A stretch of DNA of 48,774 nt from Candidatus Pacearchaeota archaeon (lineage in GTDB: Archaea > Nanobdellota > Nanobdellia > Pacearchaeales > GW2011-AR1). The DNA lies in contig JAIFVW010000001.1 of the NCBI GenBank assembly GCA_019662115.1, positions 1 to 48,774 of the forward strand, given 5' to 3'. Within the stretch, counting starts at the first letter, position 1. Every line of letters starts with the position of its first letter. The position numbers were made by a program, and so were the translations under genes. The notes beneath the pieces are model-generated. The model was not told where the DNA came from. It saw nothing but the letters and a program-made list of their open reading frames with translations, and searched no databases. Below, in pieces: positions 22,980-29,767 of this stretch.

Positions 22980-23751
22980 TTTTTAGCTCCTCCATTCCTT
23001 TGTGAGTGAATATTGTTAGTCTTCCAAGAGGATACAAATCTGCAATTGATACCTCTCTTGCTGTCCTGATGTCAAGACCCTTCATTTGAACTTTCTCGTC
23101 TTTTCCTTTTACTACAAGCAATCCTGCAGAAGACTTGTATTTTCTTCCTCTTAGTTTTCCTTTTCCTGGTCTTACACTCTTTCTTCTTGGTGTTAGATCG
23201 TGAAGTGTTCCAAGAATCTTCTTAAGAAGAATTAGAACATCTTTTGATTTTGCAGGAACTGATTCAACAACAATTGGAAATGCTGTCTTTACATTCTCAA
23301 GACTTGAATATCTCTGCTGGATATATTTCTCACTTGCTGTTGCTGCAAATGCTGAATGCAAGGCCATCTGCATTTCCTTATAGTTTATTTTTCTTGGAGC
23401 TCTGAATCCAAGAGGAGTATGAGATCTTCTTCCGCCTCGTGTTCCTGAAACTTCTGTGGCAACCCAAAAGAATTGAGTCCCTCTTCTATTCATTGTCTTT
23501 CTTGGAACTCTTGAAATTCCCTTTCCATAATGTCCCTTCCAGTCATGTCTCTGGTGAGAGATTGTTCCAGAAGCTGAATGTCTTTTTCCTGCTTCTTTGT
23601 ATCCTGAATAAAGATGCTGATTCATCATTTTCCAGGTTTCAAATGATTTTGCAGCTATGTCTGCTCGAATAGGATTTGAGAAGAATGCTGGAAGTTCTAA
23701 CTCTCCCTTTTTATTTCCTGATAGATCGTATACTGTTGCTTTTAGCTTCAT
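22969..23751 (-). CDS. rpl4: Large ribosomal subunit protein uL4
   Basis: A 260-aa uL4. Conserved strings: VYDLSGNKKGELELPAFFSNPIRADI, GKRHSASGTISHQRHDWKGHYGKGISRVPRK (tunnel loop), GGRRSHTPLGFRAPRKINYKE and the C-terminal LTIFTHKGMEEL. The start overlaps the uL3 stop by four bases. Confidence 0.97.
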   Translation of the reverse strand: MKLKATVYDLSGNKKGELELPAFFSNPIRADIAAKSFETWKMMNQHLYSGYKEAGKRHSASGTISHQRHDWKGHYGKGISRVPRKTMNRRGTQFFWVATEVSGTRGGRRSHTPLGFRAPRKINYKEMQMALHSAFAATASEKYIQQRYSSLENVKTAFPIVVESVPAKSKDVLILLKKILGTLHDLTPRRKSVRPGKGKLRGRKYKSSAGLLVVKGKDEKVQMKGLDIRTAREVSIADLYPLGRLTIFTHKGMEELKNVA

Positions 23752-24701
23752 ACTAACTCCAAAAATTCATATTTTTTCTTAGCCTGTAATTTCGTAGGCC
23801 TGAATGAAGGTGTAACCAAAACTTGTCTTTTTACAGGGCCTTGAACGCTTCCAAGAACAACAAGATAGTTTCCAAGGATCTTTCCATAGTGCTTGAATCC
23901 TGTTCCAGGATTGATATTCTTTTGAGAAATAGAGTTTGATGTTAATACTTTAAGATTGTAATGAATTCTTGAGAACATTCCAAGCTGTCCTGCATGAGGC
24001 GTATGGAAAGTTACTCTGGCTGGATGCCATGGAGATAGAGATCCTGGTCTTCTTACTCCCTTTTCAGATTTGTGACCTTTAAGAGTGATTCCAAATCTTT
24101 TTACAGGGCCAACAAGTCCTTTTCCTCTTGTTAGTCCTCTGACATCAAGCAGATCATGCTTATTCAAGAAGTCTTTAAGAGAGATCTCTTTGCCGATAAG
24201 AGATTTGGCGAAAGCAAGCTTGTCCTTCGCGTGGATAGCAAGTTCAATCACATCTGGAACTTTTTTAACAGTTGTTTGAGAGGGAAGAGAGTATGCAATA
24301 AGGTGAACATCATCATATTCTTGTGGAACTTCAGAATCAATTGATTTTAATGTTTTAGGGACTTTAAGGATATGCTTAAGCTCCTTGTCATGAGAAACAA
24401 CAACTTCCTTTATCACCTGGGTGTGCTTGTAGAACCTTATTGAGAAGATCTTCATGTTAGGAGCTTCAAGAATTGTAACGGGAACAACAATCTTCTTTCC
24501 CTTTGTCATTGAATTAGGAGTGTCATCCTTAATCATTGCAGATGCCATCCCAGCCTTGTAAAGAATAAATCCAAGAACGCCCTCAGCCTCAGCCTTGTGG
24601 TTGTCAAGAGTTTCCCAGTTCACTCTATGAAGATGTTTTTCCGCCCTTTTACGGGGCCAGAACTGTAATGTTCCGCTTCGCGGTCTTGATAACTTTGCCA
24701 T
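23748..24701 (-). CDS. rpl3: Large ribosomal subunit protein uL3, first gene of the superoperon
   Basis: A 317-aa archaeal uL3: KLSRPRSGTLQFWPRKRAEKHLHRVNWE, GFILYKAGMASAMIKDDTPNS, RGLTRGKGLVGPVKRFGITLKGHKSEKGVRRPGSLSPWHPARV and AGQLGMFSRIHYNLKVL are diagnostic. The ORF track starts at a TTG nine codons upstream; the ATG at 24701 is the family start. An out-of-frame ATG at 24711 opens a 20-codon ORF that overlaps the uL3 start. The gene follows a leader of about 95 nt and leads a run of genes that overlap or touch each other down to rpl15. Confidence 0.95.
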   Translation of the reverse strand: MAKLSRPRSGTLQFWPRKRAEKHLHRVNWETLDNHKAEAEGVLGFILYKAGMASAMIKDDTPNSMTKGKKIVVPVTILEAPNMKIFSIRFYKHTQVIKEVVVSHDKELKHILKVPKTLKSIDSEVPQEYDDVHLIAYSLPSQTTVKKVPDVIELAIHAKDKLAFAKSLIGKEISLKDFLNKHDLLDVRGLTRGKGLVGPVKRFGITLKGHKSEKGVRRPGSLSPWHPARVTFHTPHAGQLGMFSRIHYNLKVLTSNSISQKNINPGTGFKHYGKILGNYLVVLGSVQGPVKRQVLVTPSFRPTKLQAKKKYEFLELV

Positions 24702-24797
24702 TTGTTTCCATTGTTGTTTTTGGCGCAACTCGACCTTATACCGTGTGAACCAACCGGTATGTTAAGCATGCCTTATCAGAGCAAGCTTATAATTAGA
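24702..24797 (-). promoter_or_regulatory. Structured 5' leader of the uL3 superoperon
   Basis: The predicted start of transcription, about 25 nt after the TATA box at 24821-24830, leaves a leader of roughly 95 nt. It contains a 6-bp stem with an 11-base loop (plus-strand ATACCG 24738-24743 with CGGTAT 24755-24760) and a weaker inverted repeat TTAAGCATGCCTTA (24762-24775). The minus-strand motif TACCGGTTG (24751-24759) matches TACCGGCTG in the rps2 leader. The leader also ends in a 20-codon ORF out of frame with uL3. A regulatory role is inference. Confidence 0.45.
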
Positions 24798-24820
24798 TTC
24801 TATTTTTCATAATTTCGAGG

Positions 24821-24830
24821 GTATTTAAAG
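24821..24830 (-). promoter_or_regulatory. TATA box of the uL3 superoperon
   Basis: CTTTAAATAC on the minus strand, followed by CCTC as at the rps2 promoter. The two promoters share the 14-base string CTTTAAATACCCTC. Confidence 0.7.
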
Positions 24831-24879
24831 GTTATGGGCGACGCGGCTTTGTGTAGGGACTAGTTTCTGTGTATAAATT

Positions 24880-25197
24880 CTAAAAGATTATTCGTCTTAT
24901 GATCTCACCTATAACTAAACCTAAAAAGGAAGCCCATAGCATATTACACCAATGACTAGCTGTAAGTATCCCTCTCATTTTCTTTAGTTTCAACAATATA
25001 CTTACGAATGCGACCAACGACGCAGTAGATACTAAAATCCAGATAATCGCTATTCCTAAGGAAATTATAGCATTGTGTGATTCTTGTGAGATAAGTGGAG
25101 CTATGTGATAAAGAAAAACCTCTTCTTTACTAGGAATAGAAAATCTAGTACCAAAGAGAAGAATAAAAATCTCATAATTGATGGTTTTCTTTATCAT
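24880..25197 (-). CDS. Small two-segment membrane protein
   Basis: A 105-aa unrecognised protein with two strong hydrophobic segments, IISLGIAIIWILVSTASLVAFVSILL and MLWASFLGLVIGEIIRRIIF, and a less hydrophobic N-terminus. The ORF track starts at a TTG (25218) that overlaps the upstream stop as TTGA; the first ATG is at 25197 and either could be used. It follows a larger membrane-protein gene closely, so the two are probably one unit. Function unknown. Confidence 0.6.
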   Translation of the reverse strand: MIKKTINYEIFILLFGTRFSIPSKEEVFLYHIAPLISQESHNAIISLGIAIIWILVSTASLVAFVSILLKLKKMRGILTASHWCNMLWASFLGLVIGEIIRRIIF

Positions 25198-25214
25198 ACT
25201 TTTCCTCGAGATCT

Positions 25215-26051
25215 TCAATCATCTCTGTATAAACTTCTCAGGCACAATATTGCTGCAGGAGTTGTAATAAAAATAAGAGATAGCAATCCAAACATATATG
25301 TAATAAACTTTTGCTTGTGCTGCCTAAATTCAGTCTCGTCTAAAAATGCTTCTGGATATCCTACAGTAAATTTCCGAAAATTGCCCCTAGCATCTATTCC
25401 TTGCCTCTCAAAATAGATATATTTAACTCCTTGTGGAGGTATGAAGTATCCTTCTTCTAAGGAAAAGACTCGAATAGAATCGTCTCTTAATGTTAAACGA
25501 ATCATATCAGTTTTATTTGTAATCTTGATCCGAGATTCGATATTACAACTAATAATATCTCCAACCAAAAATGCTGAGGATGAACTTTTACACTTTATTG
25601 TCCCTACAGGAGAAAAGCTTTCATTAAGGAGATTTAATTTTTGAAAATTATTTCCTATAGCAATATCAAGAGATAGCGTTCCTACTATAGCTAAGAAGAT
25701 CATCAGCGAGATGGAAATATATAACCAATGATTAAATTTTTTATTGTTAATATTTTTTGTTGACTTTAATTTCAAAAACTTTTTAGGCAAAGCCATAAAA
25801 TGGTCATAGATTACTAGAATGTAAAATACAATTGAGAAGTAAGCAGCGGCTACTATCAGAAAGACGAACATAGCCACCTCAAGAGCTCCAAAGTTCCTCC
25901 TAGAAATGTCTAAGAAATAATAAAAAAGGAATATTAGCGCTGCAAACCACAAAATAGACAGAATTATAAATAAAATTTTATCGTTTTTTGGTAAATTAGA
26001 AAATCCTATTTTATCTTCCTTTTTCTTTTCTAAAGAGTTTATTTTTTTCAT
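25215..26051 (-). CDS. Multi-pass membrane protein with extracytoplasmic domain, unknown
   Basis: A 278-aa protein with a Lys-rich N-terminus, hydrophobic segments near residues 26-46, 57-80 and 109-131, an exposed region of about 110 residues (including the Cys pair in IKCKSSSSAFLVGDIISCNI), and a last segment near 250-270. No family recognised. The ATG at 26051 is preferred over a TTG at 26057. A 15-codon ORF just upstream ends with its TGA overlapping this ATG. The gene is notably A/T-rich and Ile/Phe/Lys-rich, as in poorly conserved accessory genes. Confidence 0.65.
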   Translation of the reverse strand: MKKINSLEKKKEDKIGFSNLPKNDKILFIILSILWFAALIFLFYYFLDISRRNFGALEVAMFVFLIVAAAYFSIVFYILVIYDHFMALPKKFLKLKSTKNINNKKFNHWLYISISLMIFLAIVGTLSLDIAIGNNFQKLNLLNESFSPVGTIKCKSSSSAFLVGDIISCNIESRIKITNKTDMIRLTLRDDSIRVFSLEEGYFIPPQGVKYIYFERQGIDARGNFRKFTVGYPEAFLDETEFRQHKQKFITYMFGLLSLIFITTPAAILCLRSLYRDD

Positions 26052-26095
26052 AGGCAATCAGGCCTTGAAATCCATTTTTCAAACTTTGAATCCAT
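26048..26095 (-). CDS. Possible 15-codon upstream ORF
   Basis: ATG at 26095 opens MDSKFEKWISRPDCL and the stop TGA overlaps the ATG of the 278-aa membrane protein (ATGA). It could be a translated leader peptide coupled to the downstream gene. The TATA-like element at 26111-26120 is only about 20 nt upstream of this ATG, so the mRNA may begin after it. Chance is a real alternative. Confidence 0.2.
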   Translation of the reverse strand: MDSKFEKWISRPDCL

Positions 26096-26110
26096 AAAAA
26101 TACGGGTATA

Positions 26111-26120
26111 GTATATATTT
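26111..26120 (-). promoter_or_regulatory. TATA box of the 25215-26051 gene
   Basis: AAATATATAC on the minus strand, about 64 nt before the ATG at 26051, giving a predicted leader of about 40 nt. Confidence 0.45.
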
Positions 26121-26182
26121 AGATCTTACGAAAATGAATCTCTACAAACTTCAAAACCTACAGAAAATTGTATTACACAAAT

Positions 26183-26192
26183 ATTTTTATAC
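26183..26192 (+). promoter_or_regulatory. TATA box of the 26213-26686 gene
   Basis: ATTTTTATAC, centred about 25 nt before the ATG at 26213. Confidence 0.5.
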
Positions 26193-26212
26193 ACCTCAAA
26201 CCATAAGGAGAG

Positions 26213-26686
26213 ATGAATGTCACGTTCCCTCCGAGCATATTGGAAGCAGGGAATGCTGACTTGCAGTTCTTGAAATCACTTGATGGTAGGATCCATGAGG
26301 AGCCATATGATATGACATTAAGAGCTAACATATCTGGGCATTCGAGGCGAATGAAGATTAGGCATTCGAACTTGGATGTGAAGATCAGTTCTCCTGAGAT
26401 GGAGAGGGTCCTGGGGCTGGTTAATGATGAAACAAAGCTCGTGCTTGTGCCTACAAATACAAATTGGGGATTTAATGTGGGATACAATATCCAGTATGCT
26501 GGGACTTCTAGGCAAGATCTCCTTCTTTCAATAAATGAGCATCAGCTTCCTAGAGAATATGACTTCGACAAGATGTCTGAGACATTCATGAGAGGAGACA
26601 ATATTCAAAGAATAAAGAAACTAAGAGATTTAGGTATATGGACTATTGGGATGCCTGTGAAGGATTATGGGCATTACGAATACTAG
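26213..26686 (+). CDS. Unknown soluble protein
   Basis: A 157-aa unrecognised protein with no signal peptide or membrane segment. The middle holds beta-like strands (ETKLVLVPTNTNWGFNVGYNIQYAG, QDLLLSINEHQ) and the C-terminus is charged (DNIQRIKKLRDLGIWTIGMP). The pattern of a leading helix, then KLVLVP followed by a sheet, is loosely like that of the paralogous pair at 27211-27947, but I cannot align them convincingly. It has leaderless promoter spacing and overlaps the convergent lipoprotein gene by four bases. Confidence 0.6.
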   Translation: MNVTFPPSILEAGNADLQFLKSLDGRIHEEPYDMTLRANISGHSRRMKIRHSNLDVKISSPEMERVLGLVNDETKLVLVPTNTNWGFNVGYNIQYAGTSRQDLLLSINEHQLPREYDFDKMSETFMRGDNIQRIKKLRDLGIWTIGMPVKDYGHYEY

Positions 26687-27099
26687 GGAAAAATTACGAA
26701 TCCTAGAATGTATGTATCTTCTCTTCTGAAGAAGCCTGCTTTGACGAGGCCTATATTATCGTATTCTTTTTCGTGGAAGGTAAGTTCGTTCTTTCTGCTT
26801 CGGAGCTGTGTTGGGCCCTTGAGGTTAAATGCATCATTGAATCGCTGGACTGCGTACCTTTCCTGATGATAATCCTTTTGTCCTGGAAGTCTATCTCGAG
26901 GAGAGCGATGTGCTAGATATTCTCTTGAAGATATATGCTGCATTGGCTTTGGAGAATCCTCGGAGGGTTGTGTTGTTGGTTGGGTTGCAGGGATAGATGG
27001 ATGGGAATTGATATGACTCCATAGGAATTTATCTGATTCTTTATGCGATGATGTACATCCTGCAGAGAGAAGAATTAAGGATAGCAAGTTGACTTTCAT
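26683..27099 (-). CDS. Putative lipoprotein
   Basis: A 138-aa protein with a short signal peptide ending in a lipobox-like LLSAGC (Cys15) and then a Ser/Thr/Pro-rich linker (PATQPTTQPSEDSPKP), typical of an exported protein tethered at the membrane surface. The rest is charged with no recognised domain. The ATG at 27099 has a TATA-like element about 25 nt upstream (27121-27128). Function unknown. Confidence 0.6.
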   Translation of the reverse strand: MKVNLLSLILLSAGCTSSHKESDKFLWSHINSHPSIPATQPTTQPSEDSPKPMQHISSREYLAHRSPRDRLPGQKDYHQERYAVQRFNDAFNLKGPTQLRSRKNELTFHEKEYDNIGLVKAGFFRREDTYILGFVIFP

Positions 27100-27178
27100 C
27101 TCTGTTAATGTAAAATTGGTGTATTAAGCATTATGGTATAGAAATTAGCATAATACAACATGATTGTTGAAAGGAGAG

Positions 27179-27188
27179 GTTTAAATAG
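27179..27188 (+). promoter_or_regulatory. TATA box of the 27211 paralogue pair
   Basis: GTTTAAATAG, centred 27 nt before the ATG at 27211. It decides this start over the TTG- or ATG-led extension at 27160, which would overlap the promoter. Confidence 0.6.
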
Positions 27189-27210
27189 GGTCAAACCGGG
27201 GTGGTTAAGC

Positions 27211-27576
27211 ATGAAATACACACTTGATGAGAAACTTGAGAACCTGCAAAAGGCCGGGATAAGGATAGCTGAAGTTACGACTCCGAGCATTATTGCAATG
27301 TCTGTAAAAGAGACTGGCAGGAATGCTGTTTATATTGCTCCAAATATAAAGAGAGGGGATGAGGTGGACATTGCACTGTCTTATCATCCACCAAGGAACA
27401 ATCTTGATAAGAGGGTTAGAAAGATAGAAATAGGAGTAGAGCCTTATGTACACGTCGAACTTACATCAGGCAGTTATTACATATTCAGAAGCAGGAAAAA
27501 AGTAGATTCTATGACTGAAAGATTGTTCGATCACGCAGGAAAGACATTCCAGCTTGCTGAACTCTTTAAACAATGA
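27211..27576 (+). CDS. Unknown protein, paralogue A of a tandem pair
   Basis: A 121-aa protein (MKYTLDEKLENLQKAGIRIA...) that aligns along its whole length with the next gene: a leading helix with L-x2-L and a GI[RK]I strand, then V[YL]IAP, a beta segment ending in a [HR]P-x-RN loop, an I[GV][VI]EP turn and a C-terminal strand-helix ending in [KE][LI]FK. No known family recognised. The start follows a TATA box at leaderless spacing. Its stop overlaps the start of its paralogue (ATGA). Confidence 0.7.
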   Translation: MKYTLDEKLENLQKAGIRIAEVTTPSIIAMSVKETGRNAVYIAPNIKRGDEVDIALSYHPPRNNLDKRVRKIEIGVEPYVHVELTSGSYYIFRSRKKVDSMTERLFDHAGKTFQLAELFKQ

Positions 27577-27947
27577 GCAAAACAAAAATCCAGGAAGATC
27601 TTGAATACCTTGCACATGAAGGAATAAAGATAGTTGGAAGCGAGTTTGTCCACCATATAGTTGCTGCAAGAATGGATGCAAAGGAAAAAATTGTCTTGAT
27701 AGCCCCTGCAACAAACGACTCACGACATTACATCCAATTTTCATTTCGACCTGGAAGAAATTCACATGAGCTTGAGGATATTGTAATAGAGCCGACAAGA
27801 ATAGGAGTAATCAATATAAGGCTTTCCGCTGGGAAGCACCATGAGAATTATAGGATATATAGAAATTATCATGATGTTGATCATGCAAATGTTGCTATAC
27901 TTAAGAGTGGCGAGAAGTACGAGATATCTAAGATTTTCAAGGATTGA
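27573..27947 (+). CDS. Unknown protein, paralogue B of a tandem pair
   Basis: A 124-aa paralogue of the preceding gene. Matching pieces in the same order are QEDLEYLAHEGIKIV, KIVLIAPATND, FRPGRNSHELEDIVIEP and EKYEISKIFK. The two proteins have diverged strongly (roughly a quarter to a third of positions match by eye), so the duplication is old or they form a heteromer. Being co-transcribed and translationally coupled fits a two-subunit complex, but no function is known. Its end overlaps the convergent DUF2127 gene by 11 bases. Confidence 0.7.
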   Translation: MSKTKIQEDLEYLAHEGIKIVGSEFVHHIVAARMDAKEKIVLIAPATNDSRHYIQFSFRPGRNSHELEDIVIEPTRIGVINIRLSAGKHHENYRIYRNYHDVDHANVAILKSGEKYEISKIFKD

Positions 27948-28404
27948 TTCTTCTGTATTCGTGTAAAAGAAGAGAGATGAATATTACATCTAGTATCATT
28001 AGGACAATAAGCCATGCTGAATGGTTGAGCTCATAACGATAGAATTCGTATAATAAGAAAATGGTAAAGAAGGCAATTGAGATAGGATATGCTGATTGTC
28101 TTTTCTTGATGAGACCATACATAAGGTAGAGCTTGACTATTCCATGAGCAATGAGATAGAGGGCAATGAAGATCTTTATGCTAAGGGATAGATATGAAGC
28201 AGCCTGCAAAAGATGATTTGCAATGAAATCCCTGCTGTCTTCTGCAATTTCCTCCTGTGTTAGGGAGATTACTGCCCTAGTTATTGTGTTTTGGCTGATG
28301 AAAAGGAGAAGTGTTCCTGCAATAAGCTCTAGGACTGCAGTTATTCCCTTGTAGATGATTCCTATTTTAAATAGTGTTTGGAGTTTTCTTTCCTTAAGGA
28401 GCAT
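27937..28404 (-). CDS. DUF2127 family membrane protein
   Basis: A 155-aa protein of about four segments. FKIGIIYKGITAVLELIAGTLLLF at the N-terminus and FIALYLIAHGIVKLYLMYGLIKKRQSAYPISIAFFTIFLLYEFYRY in the second half match the uncharacterised DUF2127 integral membrane family. No biochemical role is known. The ATG at 28404 has a TATA-like element at 28423-28432 at leaderless spacing. Confidence 0.82.
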   Translation of the reverse strand: MLLKERKLQTLFKIGIIYKGITAVLELIAGTLLLFISQNTITRAVISLTQEEIAEDSRDFIANHLLQAASYLSLSIKIFIALYLIAHGIVKLYLMYGLIKKRQSAYPISIAFFTIFLLYEFYRYELNHSAWLIVLMILDVIFISLLLHEYRRINP

Positions 28405-28422
28405 AGTTATAGAGAGGATAGA

Positions 28423-28432
28423 AAGTATAAAG
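28423..28432 (-). promoter_or_regulatory. TATA box of the DUF2127 gene
   Basis: CTTTATACTT on the minus strand, centred about 25 nt before the ATG at 28404. It lies just before the end of the PCNA gene. Confidence 0.5.
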
Positions 28433-28434
28433 AG

Positions 28435-29163
28435 TTAATCTTCCTGTTCGATTCGAGGCGCTAGAACGAAAGAGAGGATGACGTTTCCTGTTGGGAAATC
28501 AATCCTCATTGGATGATTATCTGAGAATGAGAGAGTGGCTTTTGATGAGATCTTCGCTCCTTTTACGAATTTGTTAAGATATTCAAGGGAGAATCTGGCA
28601 AGGGAGTTTCCTGAGTGGATTTCCAGTTCATCTGAGGAGAATTCTGCTCTTGCGGAGTTTAGCCCGTGAGCTTCTACGATAAACTTGTCAGGTTCTGCAA
28701 CGAAAGTGCAGGCATCCGAGACTATTGCGCAGTCTTCAACTACCTCTACAAATGACTCTGCGTTCATCTTGATTACAGAGTTGAATTCCCAGTGAGGCAT
28801 TTCTTTTTCCTCTGCCTCAATATCTAGAAGTGCAAGAGAGAAATCTCTTTTTATCCTGTCTGCTATTCCAAGCTTAAGCATGTTCTCATGTCTCTCAATC
28901 AGCAATGAGCTTCCTGGCTTTACTCTTCTTAATACTGCCTTAAGGCTTTCAAGGTTGACTCCTATAATCTCCTGTTTCTTTATATCAAATTGGGAAAATA
29001 GGTCTGCGGGGATCTTGAAATAAACCATTGCAACGTTTGCAGGGTCTACTGCTGTTAGAGACATCCCTTCAGAATTTATCTTTAGCTTTACCTCTGTTAC
29101 TAGTTCTGAGATTATAGATACTATATCGGCAAAAATCTTTGGATTTTCAAGCTTTAGCTGCAT
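28435..29163 (-). CDS. pcn: DNA polymerase sliding clamp (PCNA)
   Basis: A 242-aa PCNA, the trimeric ring that tethers replicative polymerases. Family blocks: the N-terminal ENPKIFADIVSIISELVTEVKLKI, AVDPANVAMVYFKIP, the interdomain region, and the C-terminal SFSDNHPMRIDFPTGNVILSFVLAPRIEQED. The ORF track begins at a GTG (29175); the ATG at 29163 fits the family and is 25 nt from the TATA box at 29184-29193. The primase gene is close by, on the other strand. Confidence 0.95.
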   Translation of the reverse strand: MQLKLENPKIFADIVSIISELVTEVKLKINSEGMSLTAVDPANVAMVYFKIPADLFSQFDIKKQEIIGVNLESLKAVLRRVKPGSSLLIERHENMLKLGIADRIKRDFSLALLDIEAEEKEMPHWEFNSVIKMNAESFVEVVEDCAIVSDACTFVAEPDKFIVEAHGLNSARAEFSSDELEIHSGNSLARFSLEYLNKFVKGAKISSKATLSFSDNHPMRIDFPTGNVILSFVLAPRIEQED

Positions 29164-29183
29164 TTTAGTATTCACCTGGCGGA

Positions 29184-29193
29184 GCTTTTAAGG
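29184..29193 (-). promoter_or_regulatory. TATA box of pcn
   Basis: CCTTAAAAGC on the minus strand, centred 25 nt before the ATG at 29163; it decides between the GTG and ATG starts. Confidence 0.6.
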
Positions 29194-29214
29194 ATTATGG
29201 TGATGGAGAAAGAG

Positions 29215-29688
29215 TTATGCAGCAGGATGGAGAGAATATTTTTCACTCATCTTTTTCAAGCCATTTATTGCCCTTCGGCCTGTTAGAATTTCAGTTGGAA
29301 CATACACAATGTTGCTTGAATCATCTGTACTGTTGTAGGCCCTTCGAGGGTCGTGGGTGAGTTTTATCGTTCCTCCATATCCAAACAAGGGAGTCGGGAT
29401 GTGCGACATGTTTAGCATCTCACTTAGCCTGAACTTGCTTCCTACATATCTGAACTCTAATTTTCCAGATAGTGGAAGCTCATGTATCCATGCCGCTGTG
29501 TCCACATCCAAATGGAGATAGTCTGAGTAATTCATCTTATAGTCTCGAGGAAGAAGGAGAAGAGGATTGTCAGATTGTTCTGAATCATTGTTGAATGCAA
29601 GAATAGGGGTCCTAGGATTTATATCAAGGGCAGTTTTACAGAGAGGACCTCTAAAGTGCACCTTAAAATACTCTTCTGGATGATACAT
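29215..29688 (-). CDS. Unknown protein between PCNA and primase
   Basis: A 157-aa unrecognised soluble protein. The ORF track starts upstream; the ATG at 29688 (MYHPEEYFKVHF) is chosen because a TATA box (29709-29718) is centred 26 nt before it. The middle part is beta-like (LHLDVDTAAWIHELPLSGKLEFRYVG) and the end helical and basic (EILTGRRAINGLKKMSEKY). No zinc or nucleotide-binding motif. Its place between replication genes may be coincidental. Confidence 0.62.
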   Translation of the reverse strand: MYHPEEYFKVHFRGPLCKTALDINPRTPILAFNNDSEQSDNPLLLLPRDYKMNYSDYLHLDVDTAAWIHELPLSGKLEFRYVGSKFRLSEMLNMSHIPTPLFGYGGTIKLTHDPRRAYNSTDDSSNIVYVPTEILTGRRAINGLKKMSEKYSLHPAA

Positions 29689-29708
29689 GAATAAATAACT
29701 TTTGAACC

Positions 29709-29718
29709 GCTTATAAAT
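29709..29718 (-). promoter_or_regulatory. TATA box of the 29215-29688 gene
   Basis: ATTTATAAGC on the minus strand, centred 26 nt before the ATG at 29688. The divergent primase has its own element. Confidence 0.6.
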
Positions 29719-29736
29719 ATTATTACAGTACAATAA

Positions 29737-29746
29737 ACTCTATAAG
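29737..29746 (+). promoter_or_regulatory. TATA box of the primase gene
   Basis: ACTCTATAAG, centred about 26 nt before the ATG at 29768. Confidence 0.5.
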
Positions 29747-29767
29747 GACGGGCAGAATGGAAATAAT

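Noticed and set aside
24880-28404. Possible integrated mobile element because of A/T-rich unknown genes
   Set aside because: No integrase, transposase, terminal repeats, attachment site or tRNA is visible; it is better described as an accessory gene region.
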